Positions 17,554 to 25,980 of a DNA stretch of 64,000 bases are shown here, one piece after another. This DNA comes from Xylanimonas ulmi (GTDB lineage Bacteria; Actinomycetota; Actinomycetes; Actinomycetales; Cellulomonadaceae): the NCBI RefSeq assembly GCF_004216535.1, contig NZ_SGWX01000001.1, positions 186,001 to 250,000 of the forward strand. Direction: 5' to 3'. How positions within the stretch are numbered: position 1 is the stretch's first letter; the number at the start of each line of letters is the position of its first letter. The translations under genes were made by a program, and so were the position numbers. The notes under the pieces are model-generated. The model did not search any database. It was not told the origin of the DNA and was given only the letters and a program-made list of their open reading frames with translations.

Positions 17554-19236
17554 TCAGGGCGCGTAGGGGGAGTTTTCGGCGAGGTTGCTGAGTTGGGTGG
17601 CGAGGGTGTCGCTGATGGCGCCGGTGCCGCCGAGGATGATGATGCGGCGGGGCAGGATGCGTTTGATCTCGGCGATGACCTCGGGGCTGGCGGTGTTGGT
17701 GCGGGTGAGCAGGACGGGTCCGTCGAGGTGTCCGGCTGCTGCGGCGCCGGCGAGGGCGTCGGGGAAGTCGAGGCCGTTGGCGATGTAGAGGGTCTCGACG
17801 CCGTTCAGGTTGGGGTTCGTCTTGGTGTAGGTGGCCTGGCTGATGGCGGCGGAGGTCGCGAAGCGGTCGGCGCCGGCTTGGCGGGTGACGGTCGTGGCGT
17901 ACGACTTGAGCTGGTTCAGGACGGTGTCGCTGATGGCTCCGGTGCCGCCGAGCACGACGATGCGGGTGGGCTTGAGTCGCTTGAGGTCGGTGGCGACGTC
18001 GGCGCTGATGCTGTCGGTGCGGGTGAGCAGGACGGGTCCGCCGAGGTGTCCGGCTGCTGCGGCGCCGGCGAGGGCGTCGGGGAAGGTGAGGCCGTTGGCG
18101 ATGTAGGCGACCGGGACGCCGGGGCTGTAGGTGGCCTTGCTGATGGCGGCGGAGGTCGCGAAGCGGTCGGCGCCGGCTTGGCGGGTGATGGTCGTGGCGT
18201 ACGACTTGAGCTGGTTCAGGACGGTGTCGCTGATGGCTCCGGTGCCGCCGAGCACGACGATGCGGGTGGGCTTGAGTCGCGTGAGTTCGGCGCTGATCTC
18301 GGCGCTGATGCTGTCGGTGCGGGTGAGCAGGACGGGTCCGCCGAGGTGTCCGGCTGCTGCGGCGCCGGCGAGGGCGTCGGGGAAGGTGAGGCCGTTGGCG
18401 ATGTAGGCGACGGGGACGCCGGGGGTGTAGGTGGCCTGGCTGATGGCGGCGGAGGTCGCGAACCGGTCGGCGCCTGCCTGGCGCTTGACGCCCGACAGCG
18501 CGGGTCCGGGCACGGTGCCGCACGTGTCGGGGATGACGATGTTGGTCGCCTCCGCGGCCGTGTTCGCCCCACCCGCGAAGTACTCCTCGCCATCGTAGTA
18601 AAGCGCGACGTCATAGGAGCCGGGGGCGAGCCCGGTTACTGAATAGGCGCCTGACGCGCTGACCAAGAAGTTGGTGCTGCGGGTGACAAGGTCCGGGTCG
18701 GAGTCGTTGAAGACCACCGCCCGCGCGTTGTTGTTGACGGGCAGCCCAGTGAACGACCCGGTCACGACGCCGCACTGCGAGGCCTTGAAGTCGATTCCCG
18801 TCGCGCTCTGGCCCTCGGTGAGAGTCAGAGGAGAGGCCTGGGCGAACTTCACCGTTCCCTGGGGTGACCCAGCCTTGTAGTACACACCGGTGCTCAGTGA
18901 GTAGCCGCTGTCTCGATTGAACCCCACGAAGTAGGTCCCCTCCAGGGGCGGGAACCCAGCGATGAACGAGTACACCCCGTTGCGCGCGATCCACCCGTCC
19001 CTCAATGGGAGCGTCGTCATGAGGCTCGCGTTGTCAGAGCCGTACAAGGTCAGCGCAGGGGGATACGACTCATTCTCCGGCACTCCTGACACCGTGCCAG
19101 TGATCGTGTCTGGCGGCACGTCGTCCGCAGTCGCCGGGACGGCAGGGGCGAGGAAGAGGACCGCTGCGGCGACTACGCCGAGTGTGCGCGGAAGGTTCTT
19201 CCGGATTCTGTGGTGGGCATTGTGCATGGGTTCCAT
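17554..19236 (-). CDS. Secreted cell-wall-binding protein with three CWB2 repeats
   Basis: 560 residues. The start is ATG 19236 (a second ATG is at 19227), directly before a signal peptide: basic MEPMHNAHHRIRKNLPRT, a hydrophobic core, and cleavage after VPATA near residue 37. Residues about 40-270 hold two carboxypeptidase-regulatory-like beta-sandwich stretches (SGVYSFIAGFPPLEGTYFVGF and SGAYSVTGLAPGSYDVALYYDG-like). The C-terminal half has three cell-wall-binding repeat 2 units, each with RQAGADRFATSAAIS, GLTFPDALAGAAAAGHLGGP and RIVVLGGTGAISDT, which bind wall glycopolymers. Units 1 and 2 are nearly identical with a 300-bp period. Its terminator is interrupted by IS256 element 2. Probably a wall-anchored protein of the glycan made here. 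Confidence 0.85.
   Translation of the reverse strand: MEPMHNAHHRIRKNLPRTLGVVAAAVLFLAPAVPATADDVPPDTITGTVSGVPENESYPPALTLYGSDNASLMTTLPLRDGWIARNGVYSFIAGFPPLEGTYFVGFNRDSGYSLSTGVYYKAGSPQGTVKFAQASPLTLTEGQSATGIDFKASQCGVVTGSFTGLPVNNNARAVVFNDSDPDLVTRSTNFLVSASGAYSVTGLAPGSYDVALYYDGEEYFAGGANTAAEATNIVIPDTCGTVPGPALSGVKRQAGADRFATSAAISQATYTPGVPVAYIANGLTFPDALAGAAAAGHLGGPVLLTRTDSISAEISAELTRLKPTRIVVLGGTGAISDTVLNQLKSYATTITRQAGADRFATSAAISKATYSPGVPVAYIANGLTFPDALAGAAAAGHLGGPVLLTRTDSISADVATDLKRLKPTRIVVLGGTGAISDTVLNQLKSYATTVTRQAGADRFATSAAISQATYTKTNPNLNGVETLYIANGLDFPDALAGAAAAGHLDGPVLLTRTNTASPEVIAEIKRILPRRIIILGGTGAISDTLATQLSNLAENSPYAP
17835..18490 (-). repeat. Near-identical 300-bp tandem repeats in the CWB2 gene
   Basis: The segments around 17837-18130 and 18137-18430 repeat almost base for base with a period of 300 bp, in frame (100 codons). 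A third, more divergent unit lies at about 17560-17836. The near-identity at synonymous positions points to recent duplication or gene conversion. Confidence 0.8.
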
Positions 19237-19581
19237 CCGTCTCGATGAGGGTGCTCTGCACGTTCCCAGTGAGCCGTTTGTCTCGCAAGCGGAGGCGGAG
19301 AAGTCACCCGGGTGAAGTTGTGCGCATCGAGTGTGGACGATGTCATCGCCGCTATTGGGGCCCGGATGGCGATGACGACGCATGGCGAGTTCCGGCATTC
19401 TCGCGATGTAGATGACGGTTCTTCATCTTCTTGGCGGGTCTTCTTCTGGACGCGCGGAAAGGAAGGGCCATCAGGCTGCGGTGCCGTTCGCGCAACGGGC
19501 CCTCTTTTTCTGGGTCGATAGCGCGCTGTCGGGCCGCATCTCGGTGAGGCGATCGTGCTCCCGGACAGTCGTCAGGGGGCA
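19237..19581. other. Divergent intergenic region without a recognisable gene
   Basis: 345 bp between the CWB2 gene and the promoter of the ligase gene. It holds a terminator-like element on the + strand: AGGGCC at 19464-19469 pairs with GGCCCT at 19498-19503 and is followed by C and five Ts. No + strand gene precedes it, so it may be left over from a lost gene. No clear -10 for the minus-strand gene was found. Confidence 0.4.
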
Positions 19582-19594
19582 TAAGGTCTGGGAC
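19582..19594 (+). promoter_or_regulatory. Leaderless promoter of the ligase/polymerase gene
   Basis: TAAGGT (19582-19587) ends 7 nt before ATG 19595. GTGCTC at 19555-19560 is 21 nt upstream of it. Confidence 0.45.
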
Positions 19595-21376
19595 ATGCGG
19601 ATCGCCCATGACCGAGCGCCTGTCATGGCGATAGTTCTCCTCGGCGCCGCTCCGCTGGCCTTCCTTCCTGGAGGTCTCTATCGGTTCGCTTTGCCCAAGC
19701 TCGCGGTGCTGGCGGTCGGTGCCTTGGTGGCTGCGTATGCCGCACCGCGGGGACGTCTGCCGCGCTCGGTTGTCACCGGGGCCGCAGTCGGGTGTGTCCT
19801 GTTCGTCACTGCCGCGCTCGCAGGAGCCGCTCCGCTCGCACAACTCGTGGGGCGCTGGCCGCGATACGAGGGCGTGCTCGGGCTCGTCGTATACCTGAGC
19901 GCCGTGTGGGCAGGTGCGCGAGTGCTCGGACCGCAGTCTCGTCCGCAGGACTTCGGTGTCGCGGTGCGCGTGGCCGCGGGCGTCGCCGTGATTCTCGCGG
20001 CCATCAGTGTCGCCGAACTGTGTGGGTTGCGACCGCTCGGCGGTGATGTGGCGCGGCCCGGCGCGCTGCTGGGCAATGCGACCGACCAAGGCATCGTCGG
20101 CGCCTGTCTGGCGGCGAACCTCGTCGGTCCCGCGTTGCGGAGGCAGGCGCGCCTCGGTCGCGCGGTCGCGACTTTGGGGCTGGCAGCGGCGCTCGTCACG
20201 GTGGTGGCCTCGGGGTCTCGGGCGGCGTTGCTCGGCGGTCTGATCGGTCTCGGCGTGGTGGGCTTGGCCCAACCGCGCGCCCATCGACGTCGCACACTGG
20301 CCGGTACGTGCGCGAGCGCCGCAGCGCTCGTTGCGCTGGCGCTCGTCGTTCCCGGAACGCGCAGCCGTGTGACGGGTGAGAGCCCGTTGGCGGTCACAAC
20401 CATCACGAGTCGCCTCGAGCAGTGGTCCGCGACGGTGAGCTTGGTGCGCGACCACCTGTGGCTGGGCGTCGGACCGAGCGGGTTTGTCGAGGCGTTTCCA
20501 GCCTACCGACCGCTGTCATGGACGGTGACGCAGAATCCCGCAGGCGTGCTGGACTCGCCGCACAACTGGGTGTTGCAAGTCCTCGCGGCGGGTGGTGTGG
20601 CGCTGGCCCTGTGCTCGGTTGTCCTCGCCGCCGTGGTCGCATCGGCCGCACGGGCGTCGATCGTCGAAGCGGCCGACGGGGCCCGCCGAGAGTATCTGGT
20701 GGGCGGCGCGGCAGGGGCCGTGGTGGTCGCTGTGGCGGGGCTCACCCACTTCACCAGTCCAGGCATCGTCGCTGTGGTCGCAGCGCCCCTAGGCACCCTG
20801 GTCGCCGCGCGCCATGTGCGGGCACCCAATCCTCGCCCTGTCATTGTGTTCGTCCGTGGCGGGATGGCGCTCCTGGTCGCTGTCCTCGGGGTGGCGTGTG
20901 CGGCAGAGATTCCGCTCGCTCGCGGAGCCGCCGCTGCGGCCCGGGGCGACGTGGCGAACGCAGAACACGACTTCGCCGTTGCTGAACACCTTCGGCCGTG
21001 GGATGCCGACGTGCCGCTGATCGCCGCGCAGTCGTTCGTGCCTGAGACGGCCGCGGGGGACAAGTCGGCGGCGCAGGCCGCTGGGCGATGGTCCGCACGA
21101 GCGCTCGATCGTCTCCCGGGGTCGATCGAGGCCGGCAGCATCCACGTGCTGGCCTTGCTGGGCGTCGGTAAGCCTGAGGCGGCAGCGGATGAGGCGTCGG
21201 TCCTGGTGGTGGTTTCGACGACGGATCCATACCTGCGCTTGCTCTACGGGCTTGCGCTCGCGCGGTCCGGTGAGCCCACGCGAGCCATCGAGGAACTGCG
21301 GCTCGCCAGCCAGAATCCCTACCTGAGAGAGTTGGCGCAACGGGCGCTTGGTGTGGTGATGGGTTCGGGCAAGTGA
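19595..21376 (+). CDS. O-antigen ligase/polymerase family membrane protein (Wzy/WaaL-like) with C-terminal TPR-like part
   Basis: 593 residues. The start ATG 19595 is set by the TANNNT box 7 nt upstream and by the hydrophobic N-terminus; longer frames begin in non-coding DNA. About ten membrane segments fill residues 10-430. The Wzy_C signature LDSPHNWVLQVLAAGGV is near 317-333, after a periplasmic loop with GVGPSGFVEAFPAYRP. The last 120 residues are soluble and helical (ARGDVANAEHDFAVAEHLRPWDADVP, then LLYGLALARSGEPTRAIEELRLA), like TPR pairs. It should polymerise or ligate lipid-linked glycan on the outer face of the membrane, and is the only Wzy/WaaL candidate in the window. Confidence 0.85.
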   Translation: MRIAHDRAPVMAIVLLGAAPLAFLPGGLYRFALPKLAVLAVGALVAAYAAPRGRLPRSVVTGAAVGCVLFVTAALAGAAPLAQLVGRWPRYEGVLGLVVYLSAVWAGARVLGPQSRPQDFGVAVRVAAGVAVILAAISVAELCGLRPLGGDVARPGALLGNATDQGIVGACLAANLVGPALRRQARLGRAVATLGLAAALVTVVASGSRAALLGGLIGLGVVGLAQPRAHRRRTLAGTCASAAALVALALVVPGTRSRVTGESPLAVTTITSRLEQWSATVSLVRDHLWLGVGPSGFVEAFPAYRPLSWTVTQNPAGVLDSPHNWVLQVLAAGGVALALCSVVLAAVVASAARASIVEAADGARREYLVGGAAGAVVVAVAGLTHFTSPGIVAVVAAPLGTLVAARHVRAPNPRPVIVFVRGGMALLVAVLGVACAAEIPLARGAAAAARGDVANAEHDFAVAEHLRPWDADVPLIAAQSFVPETAAGDKSAAQAAGRWSARALDRLPGSIEAGSIHVLALLGVGKPEAAADEASVLVVVSTTDPYLRLLYGLALARSGEPTRAIEELRLASQNPYLRELAQRALGVVMGSGK

Positions 21377-21403
21377 GTGGGCGCTCGCGCCAGGCCCCAC
21401 GAG

Positions 21404-21725
21404 TGTGGGTCGGCCGGGCCAACGGTGGTGGTGGCGCAGGGCACGATGGGGGAGTTGTCGGCGAGGTTGCTGGGGTGGGTGGTGAGGTGTCGCCGATGGC
21501 TCCGGGGCCGCCGAGGATGATGACGCGTCGCGGCCGGATCCGTTTGATCTCGACGATGACCTCGGGACTGGCGGTGTCGGCGCGGGTGAGGGCTGAGAGC
21601 GCGCGCTGCGCCGCGCTTGCGGCGCTATGGGGCTTCGCGTCGATCGCTGACGGCGTCGGGCGTGTGAGAGCGGCGGCGATCGTGTCGACGCAGCTCCCCG
21701 CCAAGATCGGGGCGAACCCGTGTCG
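21404..21725 (-). pseudogene. Chimeric remnant: wecB 3' end joined to a CWB2 repeat end
   Basis: On the minus strand, bases about 21725-21588 translate to DTIAAALTRPTP...AAQRALSAL, a copy of the last 40 residues of the adjacent wecB. At 21588 it changes to TRADTASPEVIVEIKRIRPR and then RVIILGGPGAIGDT, matching the C-terminus of the CWB2 protein at 17554-19236 (TNTASPEVIAEIKRILPRR and then IIILGGTGAISDT). The downstream GTGTGGGTCGGC...GGGCCAACG sequence also matches the region after that gene. There is no start or full domain, so this is a recombination scar. Confidence 0.75.
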
Positions 21726-22790
21726 CTATCGTTCCTCGCGGAGAGCCGAGAGCGTGCGTTGCGCCGCGCATCCGTCGCCGTAGGGCTCCGCGTCGGTCGG
21801 CGGGGGCGTCGGGCGTGCGAGCGCGGCGGTGATCGTGTCGATGTTGTTCGCGAGCACGTTCCAGCCGAGATCGACTGTCTCGGTCCACTCGGTCTCCGTT
21901 CGCACTGTGGTGCAGGGGACGCGGAGGAGGAATGCCTCCTTCTGAAGGCCGCCCGAGTCTGTGACGACCCCCGCGCTACGTAGCGCCGCCGCGATCAGGT
22001 CGGGGTAGGTCAGGGGTGGGTGGCAGCGCAATGCCCCCTGGTTGAGTGCGATGCCGTGCGCTGCGGCCTTCGCGAGAACGCGCGGATGGGCGAGGAGGAT
22101 GACGGGACGGTCTGCGCGCGCGAGGGCCTCAATGATCATGGCCATCCGCTCGGGGTCGTCAGTGTTCTCGGCGCGGTGAATGGTCGCAACGTAATACTCA
22201 CGGTCTTTGAGGTCGAGGTCGGGCAACAAGCGGGGCGCGCGGCTCGAGACGATGTCGCGCACCTGGATGAGGACGTCGCTCATCACGTCGCCGACGAGGA
22301 CGGAACGCGGGGCAAGTCCCTCAGCCGCGAGATGGCTCATCGCCACAGCGGTCGGCGCAAGACATAGATCGGCCGCGTGGTCCGTCAGCACGCGGTTGTG
22401 CTCCTCTGGCATGCGCCGGTTGAAGGAGCGCAGCCCAGCCTCCAGGTGGGCCAAGGGCACGTGGAGTTTGACCGCGGCGATGGCTGCGGCGAGCGTGGAG
22501 TTCGTGTCACCGTAGGCGAGGAGCCAATCAGGCTCGTGCTCGACGAGCACGCTGTCGAGGGCGCCGAGGATCGCACCGGTCTGGACCCCGTGGCTGCCGG
22601 ATCCGACTCCGAGATGCACATTCGGCTCAGGGATGCCGAGGTCGCGGAAGAACACGTCGGAGAGCATGGGGTCGTAGTGCTGACCAGTGTGGACGATGAC
22701 GTGCTCGACGCCCGCTTCCTCCGCAGCCCTGGCGATCGGTGCGAGCTTGACGAACTGCGGGCGCGCACCGACGACGCTGAGGATTCTCAC
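21726..22790 (-). CDS. wecB: UDP-N-acetylglucosamine 2-epimerase (non-hydrolysing)
   Basis: 354 residues from GTG 22790, supported by a TANNNT box 8 nt upstream. Family motifs: GARPQFVKLAP (7-17), VHTGQHYDPMLSDVFF (34-49), HLEAGLRSFNRRMPEEHNR with the catalytic His/Glu region, and DSGGLQKEAFLLRVPC near 270-285. It interconverts UDP-GlcNAc and UDP-ManNAc. A WbpI-like role on UDP-GlcNAc3NAc-uronate is possible given the WlbA/WlbC-like pair at the window start. With the 6-dehydrogenase at 24114 it could supply ManNAc-uronic acid. The copy is complete; its own 3' end is repeated just downstream as a remnant. Confidence 0.9.
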   Translation of the reverse strand: MRILSVVGARPQFVKLAPIARAAEEAGVEHVIVHTGQHYDPMLSDVFFRDLGIPEPNVHLGVGSGSHGVQTGAILGALDSVLVEHEPDWLLAYGDTNSTLAAAIAAVKLHVPLAHLEAGLRSFNRRMPEEHNRVLTDHAADLCLAPTAVAMSHLAAEGLAPRSVLVGDVMSDVLIQVRDIVSSRAPRLLPDLDLKDREYYVATIHRAENTDDPERMAMIIEALARADRPVILLAHPRVLAKAAAHGIALNQGALRCHPPLTYPDLIAAALRSAGVVTDSGGLQKEAFLLRVPCTTVRTETEWTETVDLGWNVLANNIDTITAALARPTPPPTDAEPYGDGCAAQRTLSALREER

Positions 22791-22804
22791 GGAGACCGAT
22801 GCTA
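22791..22804 (-). promoter_or_regulatory. Leaderless promoter of wecB
   Basis: On the minus strand TAGCAT (22804-22799) ends 8 nt before the GTG at 22790. Confidence 0.45.
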
Positions 22805-23216
22805 TCGGCGCTGTGGATGTGTCGGCTCAGTTCGCCATGCCGTAGGTCGCCCGCAGGAGGGCGTGTGACGCAACTCGTCGCGGGCGACGCGTACTCAACA
22901 GACTCGGTTCCCGTACGTTTGCCCCCAATGAGGTCCGCGTCCGCGCCGGCTTCTGGCATCCGACGGAAGATGACTCCCTGTGCATAGGCTCCCGTCCCCT
23001 GCGCCGTTGGGGTACTCCGGCAGCCGAGCGCGGGTGGCGAGGACCGCGTTGGTGTTGCTGGTGTCGCCCTCTGTGTGGCTTCCCTGATGGCGCTCGGCGC
23101 GTTCCCGCGGTGGCCGCCTGCCGCATGAGACGGCATCGCGACATTCGCGTGGCCTCGCCGCAGATTCGGCTCTTCCGTCACGGGGAACGGCGACGGTCGA
23201 AGTCGAGTCGCACAAG
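22805..23216. other. Intergenic, probably decayed sequence
   Basis: About 410 bp between wecB and the amidase pseudogene. A TAGGCT box is at 22985-22990 on the + strand, the same hexamer as other -10 boxes in the window, and may be the old promoter of the pseudogene. No protein family could be recognised on either strand. Confidence 0.4.
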
Positions 23217-23925
23217 GTGACTCAAGTCCCAGCGGAGCGCAGCGTTCCTGATGTTCGGCACGCCGCTCCGGGCAACGCTGGCGAGTCCGTGGGACTCGTG
23301 CTCGACGCGGTTGACGAGATCGGTGTCGCGATGGTCGGAACCTTCACGACCACGGCCGGCGTGACGCCGACGGACGCGATGCTCGCCGGTGTCGCCCGGA
23401 TCGTTGGCTATCGCCTGGCGCAGTACGGCGTTGACCCTGGCGGCTCCGCGACGTTCACCGCCGCCAGCCAGACGGCGGGAGGGCGATTCGCGGCCAGCCA
23501 GCAGGTGGCGCTGCCGCGTGTCTTCAGTCACCGAGACACTCACCGGACGAAGTGCCCTGGCGAGCTCGCATACCAGCAGCTCCCGCGAATCCGGGCGCAG
23601 GCCGCGCTGTATGCGCAAGCGTTCTCCGCCGTGTCGCGGTTGGCGGGAGATGATCGGTATGCGACGTCGGCGGCGGTCTCGGCGGCGACGTTCGCTCCGG
23701 GGGTTCCGGTGGCGTATGTCGCGAACGGACTGCTGTTCCCGGATGCGTTGTCGGGGGCGCGGTGGTCCCGTGCTGTTGGTCCGGTCGGATTCGGTTCCGT
23801 CGGTCGTGGCCCAGGAGTTGGCGCGGTTGCGGCCGGGGCGGATCGTGGTGCTGGGCGGCTCGGGGGCCGTCTCGGACTCGGTCGCTGGGCTGCTCCTCCG
23901 CTACGCGACAGGTGTCGTCGGATAG
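23217..23925 (+). pseudogene. N-acetylmuramoyl-L-alanine amidase/CWB2 protein, truncated and frameshifted
   Basis: The frame from 23217 holds the end of an amidase_2/PGRP domain: VDEIGVAMVGTFTTT, then TFTAASQTAGG and VFSHRDTHRTKCPGELAYQQL, where the HRD...C site is the usual zinc-ligand His and nearby Cys. A CWB2 repeat follows (RLAGDDRYATSAAVSAATF, GLLFPDALSGA). At about 23,755 a small deletion shifts the frame; the repeat resumes as GGPVLLVRSDSVPSVVAQEL and RIVVLGGSGAVSDSVAG and stops at 23925. The signal peptide and most of the catalytic domain are missing upstream. In the original frame the reading runs on into the dehydrogenase gene. Confidence 0.78.
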
Positions 23926-23996
23926 CGATGGAGCGGACGGCGCGCAGGTGGGCCACCGCCGCGCGCCCGCCGCAGACGCGACCTGGGCTGCTCGCG

Positions 23997-24002
23997 TATC
24001 CT
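23997..24002 (+). promoter_or_regulatory. Possible -10 for the UDP-sugar dehydrogenase
   Basis: TATCCT fits TANNNT and would give a 5' UTR of about 105 nt. The UTR holds a 12-bp direct repeat (ACCGCCGCCTCG at 24071-24082, repeated with start 24086) and a GAAAGGA ribosome site at 24100-24106. Confidence 0.35.
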
Positions 24003-24113
24003 GCGTGGTGGCTCGATCGTCGCGCCGGAATGGCGTCCGTCGGCGCCTCGCCGGGACGGTTGTCAGGCCGACCGCCGCCTCGCCGACCGCCGCCTCGTCG
24101 AAAGGAACGCTCG

Positions 24114-25418
24114 ATGCGCATCGCCGTCATCGCCCTGGGCAAGATCGGACTGCCGCTGGCCGTCCAGTTCGCGAGCAAGGGTCACGAGGTGATCGGCGTT
24201 GACGTGAATGCCGAGACGGTCGCGACGGTGAACGCCGGCGAGGAGCCGTTCCCTGGCGAGGCGCGCCTGGCTGAGCGTCTTGCCGAACTGGTCCCGTCAG
24301 GCGCGCTGCGCGCCACGACCGACTACGCCGACGCGGTGCCGGGTGCTGACGCCGTCGTCGTCGTCGTGCCGCTGTTCGTCGACGAGGAGACGGCGAAGCC
24401 TGACTTCGGGTGGATGGACGCCGCCACCAAGTCGCTCGCCGAGCATCTGTCGCCTGGCGCCCTGGTCTCCTACGAGACGACGCTGCCCGTGGGGACCACG
24501 CGCACTCGGTGGAAGCCGATGATCGAGGAGATCTCGGGGCTGACGGAGGGAGAGGACTTCCACCTCGTCTTCTCGCCCGAGCGCGTACTGACGGGCCGCG
24601 TGTTCGCGGACCTGCGCAAGTACCCCAAGCTGATCGGCGGGCTGAGCGAGGCAGGCGCGGCTCGTGCGCGCGAGTTCTACGAGGCCGTGCTCGACTTCGA
24701 CGAGCGCCCCGATCTCGACCGCCCGAACGGGGTCTGGGACCTGGGCGCGGCCGAGGCCTCCGAGCTCGCGAAGCTCGCGGAGACCACGTACCGGGACGTC
24801 AACATCGGCCTGGCGAACCAGTTCGCGCTCTTCGCCGACAGGCAGGGCATCGACGTGCACGCCGTGATCGCCGCGAGCAACTCCCAGCCGTACAGCCACA
24901 TCCACCGCCCGGGCATTGCCGTCGGCGGCCACTGCATCCCCGTCTACCCGCGCCTGTACCTGTCGGTGGACCCGGAGGCGACGATCGTGCGCGACGCGCG
25001 CCGCGTCAACGCCGAGATGCCCGAGCGCATGGTGGCGCGGGCGGAGGAGATCCTCGGTGACCTGACGGGCCTGCGCGCTGTTGTCCTGGGCGCCGCCTAT
25101 CGGGGCGGCGCCAAGGAGACGGCGTTCTCCGGCGTGTTCGCCACCGTCGACGCGCTGACGCGCCGAGGCGCCACCGTCACCGTGCACGATCCGCTGTACA
25201 CCGACGGAGAGCTCGAGGGCATCGGCTTCGCCGCCCACCATCTCGGAGATCCGGCCGACGTCGCCATCGTGCAGACCGACCACCCGGAGTACGCGACGCT
25301 CGCGCCCGCCGATCTGCCTGGCATTCGCCTGCTGGTCGACGGGCGCCGCGTCACGGATGGCGCGCGGTGGGCGGGGACCGCGCGAATCGTCTTGGGCGCC
25401 GGCTCCCGCCTGAGCTGA
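24114..25418 (+). CDS. Nucleotide-sugar 6-dehydrogenase (WecC/WbpA-like)
   Basis: 434 residues. The start is ATG 24114 with AAAGGA 7 nt before it; the open frame extends upstream only through the amidase pseudogene. The NAD site is MRIAVIALGKIGLPLAVQF. The catalytic cysteine is Cys274 in GGHCIPVYP, and AEASELAKLAETTYRDVNIGLANQ forms the dimer helix. The third domain has GAAYRGGAKETAFS and DPLYTD. It oxidises C6 of a UDP-HexNAc to the uronic acid (four-electron, NAD-dependent). UDP-ManNAc (with wecB) or UDP-GlcNAc (with the WlbA/WlbC-like pair) are both plausible substrates; GHCIPVYP does not decide. Confidence 0.9.
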   Translation: MRIAVIALGKIGLPLAVQFASKGHEVIGVDVNAETVATVNAGEEPFPGEARLAERLAELVPSGALRATTDYADAVPGADAVVVVVPLFVDEETAKPDFGWMDAATKSLAEHLSPGALVSYETTLPVGTTRTRWKPMIEEISGLTEGEDFHLVFSPERVLTGRVFADLRKYPKLIGGLSEAGAARAREFYEAVLDFDERPDLDRPNGVWDLGAAEASELAKLAETTYRDVNIGLANQFALFADRQGIDVHAVIAASNSQPYSHIHRPGIAVGGHCIPVYPRLYLSVDPEATIVRDARRVNAEMPERMVARAEEILGDLTGLRAVVLGAAYRGGAKETAFSGVFATVDALTRRGATVTVHDPLYTDGELEGIGFAAHHLGDPADVAIVQTDHPEYATLAPADLPGIRLLVDGRRVTDGARWAGTARIVLGAGSRLS

Positions 25419-25468
25419 GACGGCGGGGACGCTCCCGGACACGAGCGAGCAGGACATCCCTGACCGGT

Positions 25469-25474
25469 TAGGCT
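25469..25474 (+). promoter_or_regulatory. Probable -10 for the gtrA/gtrB-like pair
   Basis: TAGGCT, the most frequent form of the -10 in this window, would start a transcript near 25481 with a leader of about 60 nt. Confidence 0.4.
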
Positions 25475-25513
25475 GCGCGTCCGGGCCCCCACGAGGTCGG
25501 CCCGTTCGCAGCC

Positions 25514-25543
25514 ATGAACAAGCAGGGAAGTGTCGAAACGTGA
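25514..25543 (+). CDS. Possible 9-codon leader ORF (MNKQGSVET)
   Basis: ATG 25514 opens a 9-codon frame whose TGA overlaps the GTG start of the GtrA gene as GTGA, the coupling geometry used by full genes here. Its own ribosome site is weak (GAGGT 17 nt upstream). It may be chance, or a translational-coupling leader. Confidence 0.25.
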   Translation: MNKQGSVET

Positions 25544-25980
25544 GAGCAAGCGTCGTGCGCTATCTCGTCGCGGGCGGGCTTGCCTTTCTCGTGGACTTCG
25601 GCATGCTCGCGTTCCTCCGCATGGTTCTCGGGTGGCGGACGGGCATCGCCGCCGCGGTGGCCTTCCTGCTGAGCTTCGCCTTCACCTACACCGTTCAGCG
25701 CCGGATCGGCTTCGTGTCGCGTGCGCCCCACGGTCGCGCGTTGGTGCGCTACACGGTTCTCGTGGCCTTCAACACCCTGGTCACGTCCGTCATCGTCGCC
25801 CTCATCGACCAGACCGCGGGCGGTTGGGGTGTGGGCAAGGTCGTCGCGACGGCGGTGACCACAGTGACCAACTACTTCGTCTACCGCTCGTGGGTGTTCG
25901 CGGGCTCTGGGCCAGCCGCGCAGGACGACGAGCCGACCACGGTCTGCGACGGGCAGACCACAACAGAACGGGAGCCGTGA
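25540..25980 (+). CDS. GtrA-family membrane protein
   Basis: 146 residues with four membrane segments, beginning VRYLVAGGLAFLVDFGMLAFLR and containing FAFTYTVQRRIGF and VTNYFVYRSWVF, the GtrA core. GtrA proteins are thought to help move undecaprenyl-phosphate-linked monosaccharides across the membrane. The next gene is the matching polyprenyl-phosphate glycosyltransferase, overlapping by one base. GTG 25540 lies 10 nt after an AGGGAAG site. Confidence 0.88.
   Translation: MRASVVRYLVAGGLAFLVDFGMLAFLRMVLGWRTGIAAAVAFLLSFAFTYTVQRRIGFVSRAPHGRALVRYTVLVAFNTLVTSVIVALIDQTAGGWGVGKVVATAVTTVTNYFVYRSWVFAGSGPAAQDDEPTTVCDGQTTTEREP

Noticed and set aside
19464-19508. Stem followed by CTTTTT, looking like a Rho-independent terminator
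   Set aside because: No + strand gene precedes it, the 6-bp stem has a 28-nt loop, and the ligase promoter lies downstream. Kept only as a note in the intergenic entry.
20841-21704. 287-codon minus-strand frame
   Set aside because: Only its first 73 codons resemble proteins (wecB tail and CWB2 tail); the rest is antisense to the ligase gene. Reported as a remnant.
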